Source: Steromphala cineraria (lineage: Eukaryota > Mollusca > Gastropoda > Trochida > Trochidae). From it: a DNA stretch of 64,000 bases. The stretch covers positions 54,565,575 through 54,629,574 of the forward strand of contig OU744725.1 in the NCBI GenBank assembly GCA_916613615.1. Direction: 5' to 3'. Shown here one piece after another: positions 47,487 through 58,529 of the stretch. A program made the position numbers and the translations under genes. The notes beneath the pieces were generated by a model. It was not told where the DNA came from. It did no database searches and saw nothing but the letters and a program-made list of their open reading frames with translations. Positions within the stretch are counted from its first letter, which is position 1. The number at the start of each line of letters is the position of its first letter.

Positions 47487-47966
47487 GCCAAGCCCACCGT
47501 TAACATGTAAGAGTGTTTTCTGGGTACCTTAGCATGGTCAGAATGCAACTTGCAGCATAAATCTTGTTCTTATCAGATAGACTATCGAATGGCAAATTTT
47601 TTTTACCCCCTCCCCAATACCTGCATAAAACTATATTTACGTAAAGGTATTTCAAAAAGCAGTGCACTTTGTTCCGGAGCATAAAGCTTGCATCAAAAAC
47701 ATGTACTTCGCCTTTGAAATATCGAGGCATAGAAATTACATGTTTTTCTCTCTCCTGTAAACTCATATATATCAGGGGATTTTATTAAAACTGTCTAAAA
47801 CAACAGTTTGGCAAAACATTGTGAAAGAATGTTTAGAACTCAATTTCAAGTTTGTTACAAATGATGAAAAAAAACCGAGTACTATGGTGAGTAAGCGAGA
47901 ATACGACATGCATAGTATAAACTATAGGAAAGCAGATTGTATTATAACACGTTTGTATAAAGATTT
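47487..47966. other. non-satellite spacer between the two 27-bp arrays
   Basis: No gene recognised. A minus-strand 88-codon frame has no domain. Confidence 0.45.
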
Positions 47967-48905
47967 TGGAGAGCAAGTGCGAAAATGGCATGTATGGTAG
48001 CAAATGTGAATATAGATTATACAGAAGTAAGTGTAATTACGCTGGGTTACATGCTTACGCATGTGAATACGGCTTGTATGGTAGTAAGTGTGAATACGGT
48101 ATGTGTGGTAGTAAGTGTGAATACGGCTTGCATGGTAGTAAGTGTGAATACGGTATGTGTGGTAGTAAGTGTGAATACGGCTTGTATGGTAGTAAGTGTG
48201 AATACGGTATGTGTTGTAGTAAGTGTGAATACGGCTTGCATGGTAGTAAGTGTGAATACGGTATGTGTGGTAGTAAGTGTGAATACGGCTTGTATGGTAG
48301 TAAGTGTGAATACGGTATGTGTGGTAGTAAGTGTGAATACGGCTTGCATGGTAGTAAGTGTGAATACGGTATGTGTGGTAGTAAGTGTTAATACGGCTTG
48401 TATGGTAGTAAGTGTGAATACGGTATGTGTGGTAGTAAGTGTTAATACGGCTTGCATGGTAGTAAGTGTGAATACGGTATGTGTGGTAGTAAGTGTGAAT
48501 ACGGTATGTGTGGTAGTAAGTGTTAATACGGCTTGTATGGTAGTAAGTGTGAATACGGTATGTGTGGTAGTAAGTGTTAATACGGCTTGTATGGTAGTAA
48601 GTGTGAATAATGTTTGTGTGGTAGTAAGTGTTAATACGGCTTGTATGGTAGTAAGTGTGAATACTGTTTGTGTGGTAGTAAGTGTGAATACGGTATGTGT
48701 GGTAGTAAGTGTGAATACTGTTTGTGTGGTAGTAAGTGTGAATACGGCTTGTATGGTAGTAAGTGTGAATACGGTTTGTGTGCTAGTAAGTGTGAATAAA
48801 GTTAGTGTGGTATTAAGTATGAATATGGTTTGTGTGATAGTATGTGTGAATAAGGTTTGTGGAAGCATTGTGTGAAATAAGGCACGTGTGATAGCATGTG
48901 TGAGC
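47967..48905 (+). repeat. 27-bp satellite, array 2, with 54-bp dimer
   Basis: About 32 units. Two monomer types alternate, GGCTTGTATGGTAGTAAGTG and GGTATGTGTGGTAGTAAGTG, giving a 54-bp dimer across most of the array. In the second half a monomer with GTGTTAATACGG (GAA changed to TAA) recurs six or more times at dimer or similar spacing. The stop-bearing unit was itself amplified, so the CEYG-type reading is not a conserved protein. The right edge decays from about 48790. Confidence 0.93.
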
Positions 48906-50690
48906 TATGAATAATGTGGCAGTATGTGTCAGTCATGTGTGAAGCATTTTCACCTACAGTACGTGATGAATATTGTATCATATACCGAGAAGCTCTTCTG
49001 TTTCAAAGCGCGGAGAGAGAGTAAACAGACTTCTTGTCATTGTGGTTTTGCACCAATCATTTAACATCAATAAATCTGAATTTTCCGTCTGTCAATTAAA
49101 ATTATCCTTCAAATTTGATTCCTCAACTGCACTGAACGTAAATTCTTCCCAACAACCGCAGTTAAAATTAATCCGCGAATCCCCAAGGCATGTAATTGAA
49201 AGTCAGTTTGTGTCGATGTAGAGCTGCAATATGCAGATGTACAAGAGGCATCAAGTAGGACTTGATGACATGTCAAAAGCCCATCAACAGTGTCAACAGC
49301 GTCCACACGCCTATCCCCCTGACGACACAATAATTGCACCAATATTCCCACTGAAGCAGTTACTGAGTTAGGTGTCCCACTAGGGAACATGGTTAAATCT
49401 ATCTTTGCCATGATTAGATCGCTTATTATTTTCCAACTAGAATTCTTAATTTTCTATAGAGTTGGACTTAAATATTCTTTATATTCTTTCAATTATTGTC
49501 GTAAATATGTAATTATTATTCATGTATCTTTTGAAGAGGGTCATTGCCGAAATTCGCGGTGATGTAACTACCAGAAAAACTATCAGCCTGTATTGCACTT
49601 AAGCATGTTATCCTAGAAACGATTCTCTTATTGGGGATGCCGTCTCACTCTTGTTAGAGTTGTTATAACAATGGTTTGCCTTGCGGATATAAGGTTTCCA
49701 TTTTTATTCTCTAAATAGCGACACCCAAATTTCATCCAAAGAAACTTAGAGTCAGGTACGGTTTTAGGACCCATACTCAAACAGCAATATTTTAAAAAGT
49801 ATTTTTACTGTATTCGTTGTATTGTTTTCCTATTTTTATCGACCCATGAGAAAATTCATTAAATAGGAGACAGTTTACCAAAATGAAGGAAACGTAAGCC
49901 CCGGCATATCGTCATGAGGAGAATCAAGTGTGGCCATCTCAAAATTTCCGGTTCCAAAATATACCATTGAAAGCTTTCCTTCTCGCGCATGACTAGATTT
50001 TATTTTACTTGGTTTCCGAATCAGACACAAGTTGACGCCAAAATTGATACCCATTCGACGCAATTGCGGTAACTGAGACGCGGTGTATACATAATTATAA
50101 TGTCAACGAAAGCGGGATGGTTAAAAGCTATGGCACTTTTGCAGAGAGTACTGTACTTTGGACGTCGAATTAAATATTATATGAGTTAAACATGTCAAAA
50201 TGATATAAAACTTTCGACGAAAGAGTTTTCTACCGAATTATGTATTTCTTTTCTCAATAGCTAAATTTTATCACGAACCGCATGCAAGTATGACAATGGG
50301 GCTTTAAGATATTTCAGTTAGTTTCAAGCAAACGTTAGTGTGTTCCAAACGTATATTTTAAGTACGCTTCAAAGATATGCTAACTGAAGGTCAATATTTT
50401 TTGTAGGTGTAGTAAGAATTTACAATAATATTATAATTATGTTATAATTCGTTTGTCTTAAAAAAAACCCCACAGTATTATTCAACACAACTATGATAGA
50501 TTTCCGGTTCACTTAATGATTGTCACTTTTCGTCAGAGTTATTTTCTTTCATTTTGATCGTCGACAAACGACTTTCCCTACACTTGCCACGTTGTTTATT
50601 ATGATGAAGAACGATTTATGATGACTTATGATGAAGAAGAACGACTTTGGTGAAATTCAATCAGATGCTGACACTGACATAAGTCTAGTG
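48906..50690. other. no gene recognised
   Basis: A 100-codon minus-strand frame at 49109-49411 is unrecognised; its composition is unremarkable and no splice or domain evidence supports it. Confidence 0.35.
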
Positions 50691-50694
50691 GGAT

Positions 50695-51300
50695 GGTAGG
50701 AGTTGCGTCTATCTTTCAAGTCTCAATGCTATCCAACATGTGCTCTATTGGGTTGTTGTCAGGTTCTTTGGCTGGTCACTGTAGGCGGTTATCACACGCT
50801 TGCAAAGAAAATTGCTGATTGTCCTTGCGCGTTGGGATCATTACCTACCAGCAGATACAGCTCATAAAATCATACGCTAACCTCTCTTTTTATACAAAAA
50901 CCTGACATGGAAACTGATTGGGTGCAATAAAAGCAAGCTTTCAGCAGCGCTGTTTCCAATCATCGAAAAGCCTTAATCATTTGAGGTTTTACTTCTTTAT
51001 GAGTCTCCTTGATAGAACAGGGTCACGTATTACGGCGACTGAATTAATGGTACAGGTCTCATTGGCGACCGGAAATCTATCATACACGATGTTCAATGGA
51101 GGAAATTTTGAAGATCGATTGAGGTACGATTTAGTTAAAAGGGGATTTTGCCGGAAGCACGAGAAGCTCGTATTAAAACAGAGGTTAGTGTTGAATCTTA
51201 TGACCTTCAAGAGCGACATCTTAGGAGAGGATGGATGGAATAAGTCTTGCCAAAACTGGCGAGAACATAGAATCAATACCTTCTCCAATATGACAATATG
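50695..51300. pseudogene. possible Tc1-like transposase fossils in both orientations
   Basis: On the minus strand near 50720-50775 the text reads AKEPDNNPIEHMLDS, resembling the PDxNPIEHxWD block. On the plus strand (50990-51290) GSRITATELMVQVSLATG resembles the helix-turn-helix region of Tc1-like enzymes. Opposite orientations imply rearrangement or two relics. Weak evidence. Confidence 0.4.
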
Positions 51301-51550
51301 ATCTCCAAACAGAACATTTTCAAAAATATAAAACGTCAATTTTTAGGTAAAATCTAGTGAAACGAGGAAAAGAAATATATTTTTGGCTAATATTGCGGTT
51401 GTGGAATTTGTTAATGAGCAAACTTGATGAGCAGCAACGTAATTTGTATATACCTATATCCGATTTACTATTCAGTGTTAATTCAGTAGGCATTGAATGT
51501 TGATTGCTTGGTGATATAGAATATTTATTTGAAAACATTAACAAAAATAA

Positions 51551-51775
51551 CATACTTTGGATCAAGATTTAGAGCAAATATTTCAAGCGCTTTGATTTGT
51601 GAGATGTGTTTTGACCCTTAGTGTAAACGATCATTTAAATGGACTATCAACGTTGAAATCCTTTGGATACAGATTTCGAGCAAATTTTAGAAGAGCTTTG
51701 CACAATTTATGAAATGTGTTTTGGCGCTAAGTGCATACAGTATGCGATCATTTAGATTGACTACCATCGTTTGAG
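51551..51775. repeat. tandem duplication of about 110 bp
   Basis: Two diverged units share CTTTGGAT, GAGCAAAT, GCTTTG, GAAATGTGTTTTG / GAGATGTGTTTTG and CGATCATTTA in the same order. Confidence 0.65.
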
Positions 51776-52377
51776 GTTTTTATAAAATAATTCACATTTT
51801 GTGTACGAGAACCAGCGTAAATGATAATCAATATAATTTTACCGAAAATATTAATTAAAGAAACATGACCAAGTGTATCAATTTTAATTTCTCATATTCA
51901 CTTTAATAAAGGAATATAATGTAGAGATGGAAACAGATTCTAAGTCGTTTGATTCGTAATGTTAATCAAGTATATATGGTGAAACTATACAGCTAGCGAC
52001 CAGTTAAGCTTAATTCAATTTTATTTTTTTTATCTTGATCTACTATACAGCAAGTAACCTTTGCTAAAGTCGGAATAATTGAAAAGAAATTACACTACAT
52101 CATCACTGTGCATCGTTATTAGTTTCTCATAGGTATATCATATTCCTAGTTTAATAAATCAAAAACAGTCGACTCCCTTGGTCAAACAACGCATTTGGAA
52201 GTTTGGAAGTTTTTAATACACCTCGTTTATGTGAAAAAAATCCAGAAACGATTTTCTATACCCTTTCTCTCGATAATGGGGATTTTTGGTCTGCAATATG
52301 CATTATTCCCGTATGATCTAACGGCTACATGTAACGGTCAAATACCTTAGTTTGGCAAGTTTTTTTATTAGGATGAA

Positions 52378-52854
52378 AGTGACACAGAGTACGAGTATTT
52401 TGATGGGATCGAATATGTCAAATATATCTATTTTATCACAACCACTAAACTGAAAATTACAAGTTCAAGGCCAATCGGTGCATTTGAGCGAAAATAAGGC
52501 CATGCAAAGACGCGATTTTGATCGAAAAAACGGACAATGTGGCTCGAGTGGCGCGCTCTAATTCGCCAAACGTAATTTTAAAACCTTATAAAAAGGTGAC
52601 AGGAAGATATATTCGATAATGTTTACTAGGTATTGCAACTAATTGGAAGGTTAATTGGATGCATAATTTCGACTATTACACGTATTGTAGATGTTTATTC
52701 GAATTTTCGATAAAATCAAGGATTTTAGAAATATTAAGCATAAATGGATAGATTTGCAAGTCAAGTGACCAGATATGAATTTCAATCAGCATATTTGATA
52801 TTTTGTAACTTATCAAAACCAAATAATATTTTAAGAAAGATAATCAGTGTCTCT
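52378..52854. mobile_element. second TTAA-type MITE family, copy 2 (inverted relative to 5181-5670)
   Basis: Ends AGTGACACAGAGTACG and CAGTGTCTCT. Flanks TGAA and TTGA are one change from TTAA. The interior matches the other copy in reverse complement. Confidence 0.72.
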
Positions 52855-53031
52855 TTGAGTTATTTAAGAGATAGCTGCTACAAATGAAATAATTAACTTG
52901 TTTGATAAAATTTATTACGTGAAAGTCGTTCAGTACCCTCTAATCAAATGACCATTTATGTGAAATGAATTAGCTTATTTAATCAAAGTTTAAGTACACG
53001 GAAGATGATAAATTATTCTCATTTTTGAATA

Positions 53032-53215
53032 CAGTCGAACCTTGTTAACTCGGACCTCCGATAACCGGAAACCTCGATATAGTGAAACGAATAAATTCTT
53101 AAGTAAATCAGGGACATTATATGTACATATTGTATACATGTTTCTGGGTAAATGGACTCGCTTATCCGGACTACGTGCTTCCGGAACCGGACCCGGAAGC
53201 CGTAATGTTGAACCA
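53032..53215 (+). mobile_element. pogo/Tigger-like MITE, left part
   Basis: TA then CAGTCGAACCTTGTTAACTC, the terminus of the element at 23154. The interior has ATAACCGGAAACC and TTATCCGGACTACG. No matching right end; it stops about 60 bp before the coding exon of paralogue B. Confidence 0.6.
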
Positions 53216-53270
53216 TTTCGTGAGGCTCAATATGCAAACTTTTCTCTTCATTTGGTATCGTTTATTCCAG

Positions 53271-55914
53271 CCGGAAGATGGCCTCAACCGTCTCCTTATT
53301 CCTGTTGGCGCTTTCAGCGAGTTTAATACTCCTGACAGTTGGTCAAAAGCAGAAGTTCATGGAGCACAGCAAGGAAGACGTAGTGAGTATATCGATCTGG
53401 GCCTACTTTCACAAAGTTACCTTGAACTTACCTCCTACTCTTTAAAGGGGCAGTAGCACGTTTTTAGGGGGGATATAAGGTGATGTCAGGAAAATGAAAA
53501 TAAATGGTTCCAATTGAAAGACAAAGTATTTAAAATAAATGAAGCAGTTGTAATTTATATATACAACTTAAAGTTCAGCCATGCGATTCCTTTTTCTTAC
53601 AATAATGAATTAAAGGTGTTCACACAAAAATGGCCGCCAATGGATTTTATGTGAATCCTCATACTTTGTCCTCTGACTATGGGTGATTGGCTTGTGTAAT
53701 GAAATTGTTGACACTGTCAATATAATACATTTAACATTTACAAGTGAAAGATTTAAAATATAAAATTATCAAAAAACGTGCTACTGCCCCTTTAAAATTC
53801 ACATAACCACAAACATATTTCAGCATTTTCTTTGGAATATATGAAAGTCTGATTACAATATTGTATAGTGCGTCAAAGGTCGCTACTCAAATATGTTCAG
53901 TTTGGTAATGAAACCCGTTTCTGAAAGCCACCTTTGATGGGCCCACCGCCGCTTAGACCTTTCTGGCCACAAACCAGTGAATGCATGACTGGTCACCTTT
54001 TTGTGACGTCATAAACAGAATTAGCCTCGTTATCTATACACCTATCGTAACAATACCACATAATTAATTTTTTTCAGAAACTGTTTTCCACTCAGTTAGA
54101 TAAATCATTTGACGATGTAACACTACTTAGCATTTGGTGTAAAAAAGATATCCACATCAATGGTAATTAAAGAATTATTTAGGCAGTATTTCAGTTGATA
54201 TAATGATGCGCTACTCTGTATAATCTGTTTATTACGTCACACCCACGTCACAGCCGATAGATACGCTGTCTTAATGAATGGCTAATAAAAGGTTTTTATA
54301 GGACAAGTTAACAAAAATCAAGTCCAGTTTTTATTTTGTTGAAAAAAATTGAAACGAAAATCGAGAAGTGATAAAGTCGAGGTTAGTGGATGTTTAACAT
54401 TGCACCAAGGTTCACTTAAGGACTTAGAGCTTTGGGAAAAGCGGCCCTGCTTCGTTTCTTTACCTTACATGGTATGTTGAAATAAGCGCAATGTCAGTTT
54501 TTAGTTTTGAAATATATATTATCTCTTGTTTAAAATCATGTTTCATATACAATTGCTTTATCATTTCCCAATCTCTATAGGATTTTCATATTGATAAGAT
54601 ACAAATACCCTATATTTGCATGATTTCAACTAGCTGTATTTGTACTTGTAAAGTGGCCAAACTACGTAATATTTGCAACTAAATGTGTGAAAATCAAATG
54701 TAAGAATGTGCCGATCTACCTGTTATTTATATTATTTAATAATGTTAATGTTGTTGAAAGAAGTGGAACATTATATTATCTCTGCGGCACCTCAAGTTTG
54801 TGTCAACAAGCCCTGTATTGAATATAATCTTTGTCTTTATTAAACCACACTTTGAATATCTATGCGAATATTGGAATGGATGTGCTAAATATCAGGAAAT
54901 CAAATTAGAACAACTGTAACTGGAAGCAGCAAGATTTGAAACTGGAAAATACACTTATCATGAATATTTGTATTCTGTAACTGGTTGGGGAACATTAGCT
55001 GGAGGCAGGAGCAAAGCGAACGTTGTTTATTTTATAAAATACATAATGGAATGACATCATCGTACCTAAAATACATTTTACCTTACAATGTTCCATCAAC
55101 AAATAAATTTCATGTACGTAATTCAAATGACGTTTCGCTCCCTCTTGGTAGATTGAAAATTGTAATCTTATTTCCCATCTTCAATAAGACTGTGGAACCC
55201 AAAGGAACAGGGGGTCCCCCTACCAAAAAAAGGGGGGGGGGGGGGGCGCTGGTCACCCTCGGGGTTCGTCCTTTATGTTGGCGACTTTTGAATAATTTAA
55301 AAAAAAATACCCTTAAACATTCTATTCGCTGGATCCGCCACTGTTGTCTCAGCGCTCAGATTGTGTGTAACCTGCTATGTTTCAGCGCTCAGATTGTGTG
55401 TAACCTGCCATGTTTCAGCGCTCAGATTGTGTGTAACCTGCCATGTTACAGCGCTCAGATTTTGTGTAACCTGCCATGTCTCAGCGCTCAGATTGTGTGT
55501 AACCTGCCATGTTACAGCGCTCAGATTTTGTGTAACCTGCCATGTCTCAGGCTCAGCGCTCAGATTGTGTGTAACCTGCCATGTTACAGCGCTCAGATTG
55601 TGTGTAACCTGCCATGTCCCAGCGCTCAGATTGTGTGTAACTTGCCATGTTTCAGTGCCGGAACTACATGGAGGAGTGCAACCCCTGGTCGGCCGGGTGC
55701 TGCAAGGGGATGTTCTGTCTCAACCTGAGGAAGGGCTGGTGTGCCGGACCCCCCCTGGAGCGATGCTTCTGTCAGAAGAAGTCCTACTTCAGTATGGACC
55801 AGACCCACTGAGCCCTGTCCACTTGTCTCCATCATTAGGAGCTTGAATATGTCGTCTTTGTGTCGTCGGTCTTTTATTTGTTGTTCATACTACTGAGGTC
55901 GAGGTTGCAATAAA
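53271..55914 (+). CDS. secreted 8-cysteine (cystine-knot-like) protein, paralogue B
   Basis: Two coding exons. Exon 1 (53271-53382) follows acceptor TTTATTCCAG, has ATG at 53278 and encodes 35 residues with a hydrophobic signal peptide (about 4-21) and a charged spacer. Donor GTGAGT at 53383; phase 0. Exon 2 (55656-55811) follows TTTCAG, starts at a Cys codon, encodes 51 residues and ends with TGA at 55809. AATAAA lies at 55909. Cysteine spacing is C-x6-C-x6-CC-x4-C-x7-C-x7-C-x-C, one residue different from paralogue A. Shared residues include PW before GCC, NLRKG and PLE before the last CxC. Total 86 residues. The intron (2.27 kb) holds a MITE, a G-run and a 33-bp minisatellite ending at the acceptor. 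Secretion and cystine-knot fold are inferred; role could be toxin-like, antimicrobial or signalling. Confidence 0.82.
53446..53791 (-). mobile_element. TTAA-flanked MITE, copy 10 (reverse orientation)
   Basis: TTAA at 53442-53445 and 53792-53795. Lies in the intron of paralogue B, about 60 bp after the donor. Confidence 0.9.
55232..55246. repeat. poly(G) run
   Basis: About 15 consecutive G after a run of A; length may be unreliable in any assembly. Confidence 0.8.
55349..55655 (+). repeat. 33-bp minisatellite ending at a splice acceptor
   Basis: About nine units of CAGCGCTCAGATTGTGTGTA + ACCTGCCATGTTT. One unit is 6 bp longer (extra GGCTCA). The unit's TGCCATGTTTCAG is the same text that forms the exon-2 acceptor of paralogue B, so the 3' splice site is repeated along the array. 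In the exon-2 frame each unit carries a TAA. Confidence 0.9.
55909..55914 (+). terminator. poly(A) signal of paralogue B
   Basis: AATAAA about 100 bp past the stop codon. Confidence 0.7.
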
Positions 55915-55986
55915 ATAGATGCTGAATTGTCGTTTTTCCATACTTATTCCTGATAATTCCATAACCCTTTCATCCATACAAGCCAT

Positions 55987-56335
55987 CATTCTCTCCCCAC
56001 AGAGGCAGATCAAGTCATGTTGATTTAGCCTCTGTTCTATTTAGACGAGTTTGTGGGATAGAATGGGAGATGCCTGATTGGAGGCAATCAAAATTAGTTG
56101 TGCAATCAGCGCCGTTGTTCTTAAATCATCATTTTGGCTACTGAAACGAGGCAAAGGCATTGTGATATGAACCACCCTTTCCATGCGAGAAGCCTTGTCA
56201 TTTGATAAAGAAATTCAAATGTATTGAGATGAAAGTTTTTTCCACCAGGGGAAACTGCCGGAACCGACGGATTTCGGCGTAATAGAACAGAGGCTAAATC
56301 AACATGACTTGATCTGCCTCTGTGGGGAGAGAATG
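55987..56335. mobile_element. foldback MITE, family C (9-bp TSD), copy 1
   Basis: Ends CATTCTCTCCCCACAGAGGC and its complement, with arms of about 55 bp. Duplicated target ACAAGCCAT at 55978-55986 and 56336-56344. 349 bp. Confidence 0.92.
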
Positions 56336-56360
56336 ACAAGCCATCTGGAAAACAGGTTAA

Positions 56361-56683
56361 AGGGGCAGTAGCACGTTTTTTGACAATTTTATAGTTTCAA
56401 ATTTTCACTGATAATTGTAAGTTAATACTAATTGTATTATGTTGATAGTGTCTCACGACACAAACCTATAATCCATAGTGAGCAAACAAATTATAAAGAT
56501 TCACATAAAGTCACCTTTAATTCATCTGTATAAGAAAAAGAAAACGCATGGCGGAACTTTACAATATTGATTGTATTTATTGCTACTTTATTTAGTTTAA
56601 GTACATTGTCTTTCAATTGGAACCATTTATTTTCATTTTCCTGACATCACCTTATATTCCCCCAAAAATGTGCTACTGCCTCT
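56361..56683 (+). mobile_element. TTAA-type MITE, copy 11
   Basis: TTAA at 56357-56360 on the left. The right flank has decayed (TTGT). An internal deletion removes part of the GGCGGCCATTTT block. Confidence 0.85.
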
Positions 56684-56689
56684 TTGTTA

Positions 56690-57355
56690 TTAATGGTTTC
56701 TTGGGGTTGAAAGGTTTATTTTCTTTTGAAATCAATCACGTTTCTGGAGATGGTGAACAAACGTGTATTGTTATATTTGGGTTGAAGCTATCTGCACTAG
56801 TAAACATTCCTGTACAATTTTAGGGACAAGGCTTTTCTCTGGGATTAGAACTCACACTATCAGAAACGGAACCATTTTCAACGATCATTGTTATAACATC
56901 GGTTATATACACACTTACCATACATGACGCCAGTCTCTCCCCATATCATTTCTTCAAACGCTAACCTTTTACAGATACTCAATGGGGACTTATATTACTT
57001 TTCAGACTGATGTAAAAACCATATGAGCATCGCACGTGTCTGAATTTTACTCTCCACAAGAGTAATATTAAAAGTTACCAAGTGTCATTTGCTGCAGTCA
57101 GGCATTTCTTCTTATCCATTTGCTACTTACTCTACTTGTAAAAAAGATCACAAGAAAAAATCACTCGTTTTGTCTTTGTTGAGAAAAAATGAAATAAAGG
57201 GATTCCACAAGATATGGCTCTGAAATTGCGATATATGTCTGATATATATTTTGAGCGAAGATGGAAAGTTCACATTGTGGCAATTATGGAAAACCAGTAA
57301 AATAAAACTTCAACATAAAGATGGGTCTGACATATGCCTAAATGTTTGGTAGATA
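56690..57355. other. no gene recognised
   Basis: No exon or transposon ends seen. Confidence 0.4.
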
Positions 57356-57364
57356 ACCATGTAT

Positions 57365-57629
57365 CAGTCTAAGTAAACCTAGGCTCAAATTTATTCGTTT
57401 CACTCCTATACTAAGTCTAGCAAGGCTTAGTAGAGGGTCGCGTCAGCCGACCTTTCTGCGACCTATGACCCTCCAACGTTATACGTGCGAAGACAGACTA
57501 TTGTGGATTGGTAAGAAGAGTTCTGATTGGTCAATTCGATACGTGGGCTGACGCGACCCTCTACTAGACCTTTCTAGACTCAGTATAGGAGTGAAACGGA
57601 TAATATTGACGCTAGGTTTACTTAGACTG
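57365..57629. mobile_element. foldback MITE, family A (9-bp TSD), full copy 2
   Basis: Ends CAGTCTAAGTAAACCTAGGC and GGTTTACTTAGACTG. Duplicated target ACCATGTAT at 57356-57364 and 57630-57638. Its central part is in opposite orientation to the copy at 21988. Confidence 0.93.
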
Positions 57630-57639
57630 ACCATGTATA

Positions 57640-58171
57640 GCCTACATTTCCAAGCAAGGATACATCTAAACTGATATAGGCAGCAACTGAAGATACACAC
57701 CTCAAATTAACGTATTGTGATTCAAAACGTGAGAAGGTGAAAATTCACATGATTATATAGACAACGATTAAGCCTTTGGCAGCAATGTTTGCTTGACATT
57801 AGTGATCTATCTGAAACTGATCTGAAAAGCAGATGCAATTGCTCTTTAAAGTTTTTGTTGTTACGCGTGTTGTGATGTAAACTTCCAATTTTATACAAAG
57901 ATTTTTTAAATCACATTTTCTCTTGGGTTTAGATAAAACTTAGGAAGGTAGTAGATGCAGACTTGAATAGTTATCGTGTTTGAATAAATTCTTTTTATGT
58001 CAATATTTGAAGGCATGCTACTTCTAATAACTAAGTCTTGTCAAATCTTACTTACCCACCAATAAACCACTTCTTTGTCTGAAGGATGGCGCACTTAAAA
58101 TTACCACATACTCTGATCTTTCAATGTTCATTTTCCAACTGCAAATCGGAATGAACACGTCTACAATCTTG
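57640..58171. other. no gene recognised
   Basis: No exon or repeat ends seen. Confidence 0.4.
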
Positions 58172-58521
58172 CCGTAGCACGTTTTTTTGATAATTTCATA
58201 TTTTATTTTTTCACTGATAATTGTAACTTAATGTTAAATGTATTATTTTGACAGTGTCAAAAATCTCATTACACAAGCCAATCATCCATAGTCAGAGGAC
58301 ATAGTATGAAGATTCACATAAAATCCATTGGCGGCCATTTTGTGTGAACACCTTTAATTCATTTTGTGTTAGAAAAAGGAATCGCATGGCTAAACTTTAC
58401 GTTATATATTTGAATTATTACTGCTGCATTAAGTTTAAATACATTGTCTTTCAATTGGAAGCATTAATTTTCATTTTCCTGACATCACCTTATACTCCCC
58501 CTAAAACGAGCTACTGCCCCT
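58172..58521 (+). mobile_element. TTAA-type MITE, copy 12 (left tip lost)
   Basis: Starts at CCGTAGCACGTTTTT without the first bases of the family. The right end is intact with TTAA at 58522-58525. Confidence 0.87.
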
Positions 58522-58529
58522 TTAAAGGT

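Noticed and set aside
47966..48875. Cys-rich repeat protein (SKCEYG-type) or a 296-codon hydrophobic frame
   Set aside because: The 27-bp satellite explains both; the CEYG frame's stop-bearing unit has been amplified, and the minus strand is equally open.
53121..53456. 111-codon frame over the first exon of paralogue B
   Set aside because: Different frame from the signal peptide; no donor-compatible continuation into the Cys exon.
54985..55846. Plus-strand frames with SAQIVCNLPC or ALRLCVTCHV repeats
   Set aside because: These are alternative frames of the 33-bp minisatellite running out of frame into exon 2 of paralogue B, whose real frame gives the conserved Cys pattern.
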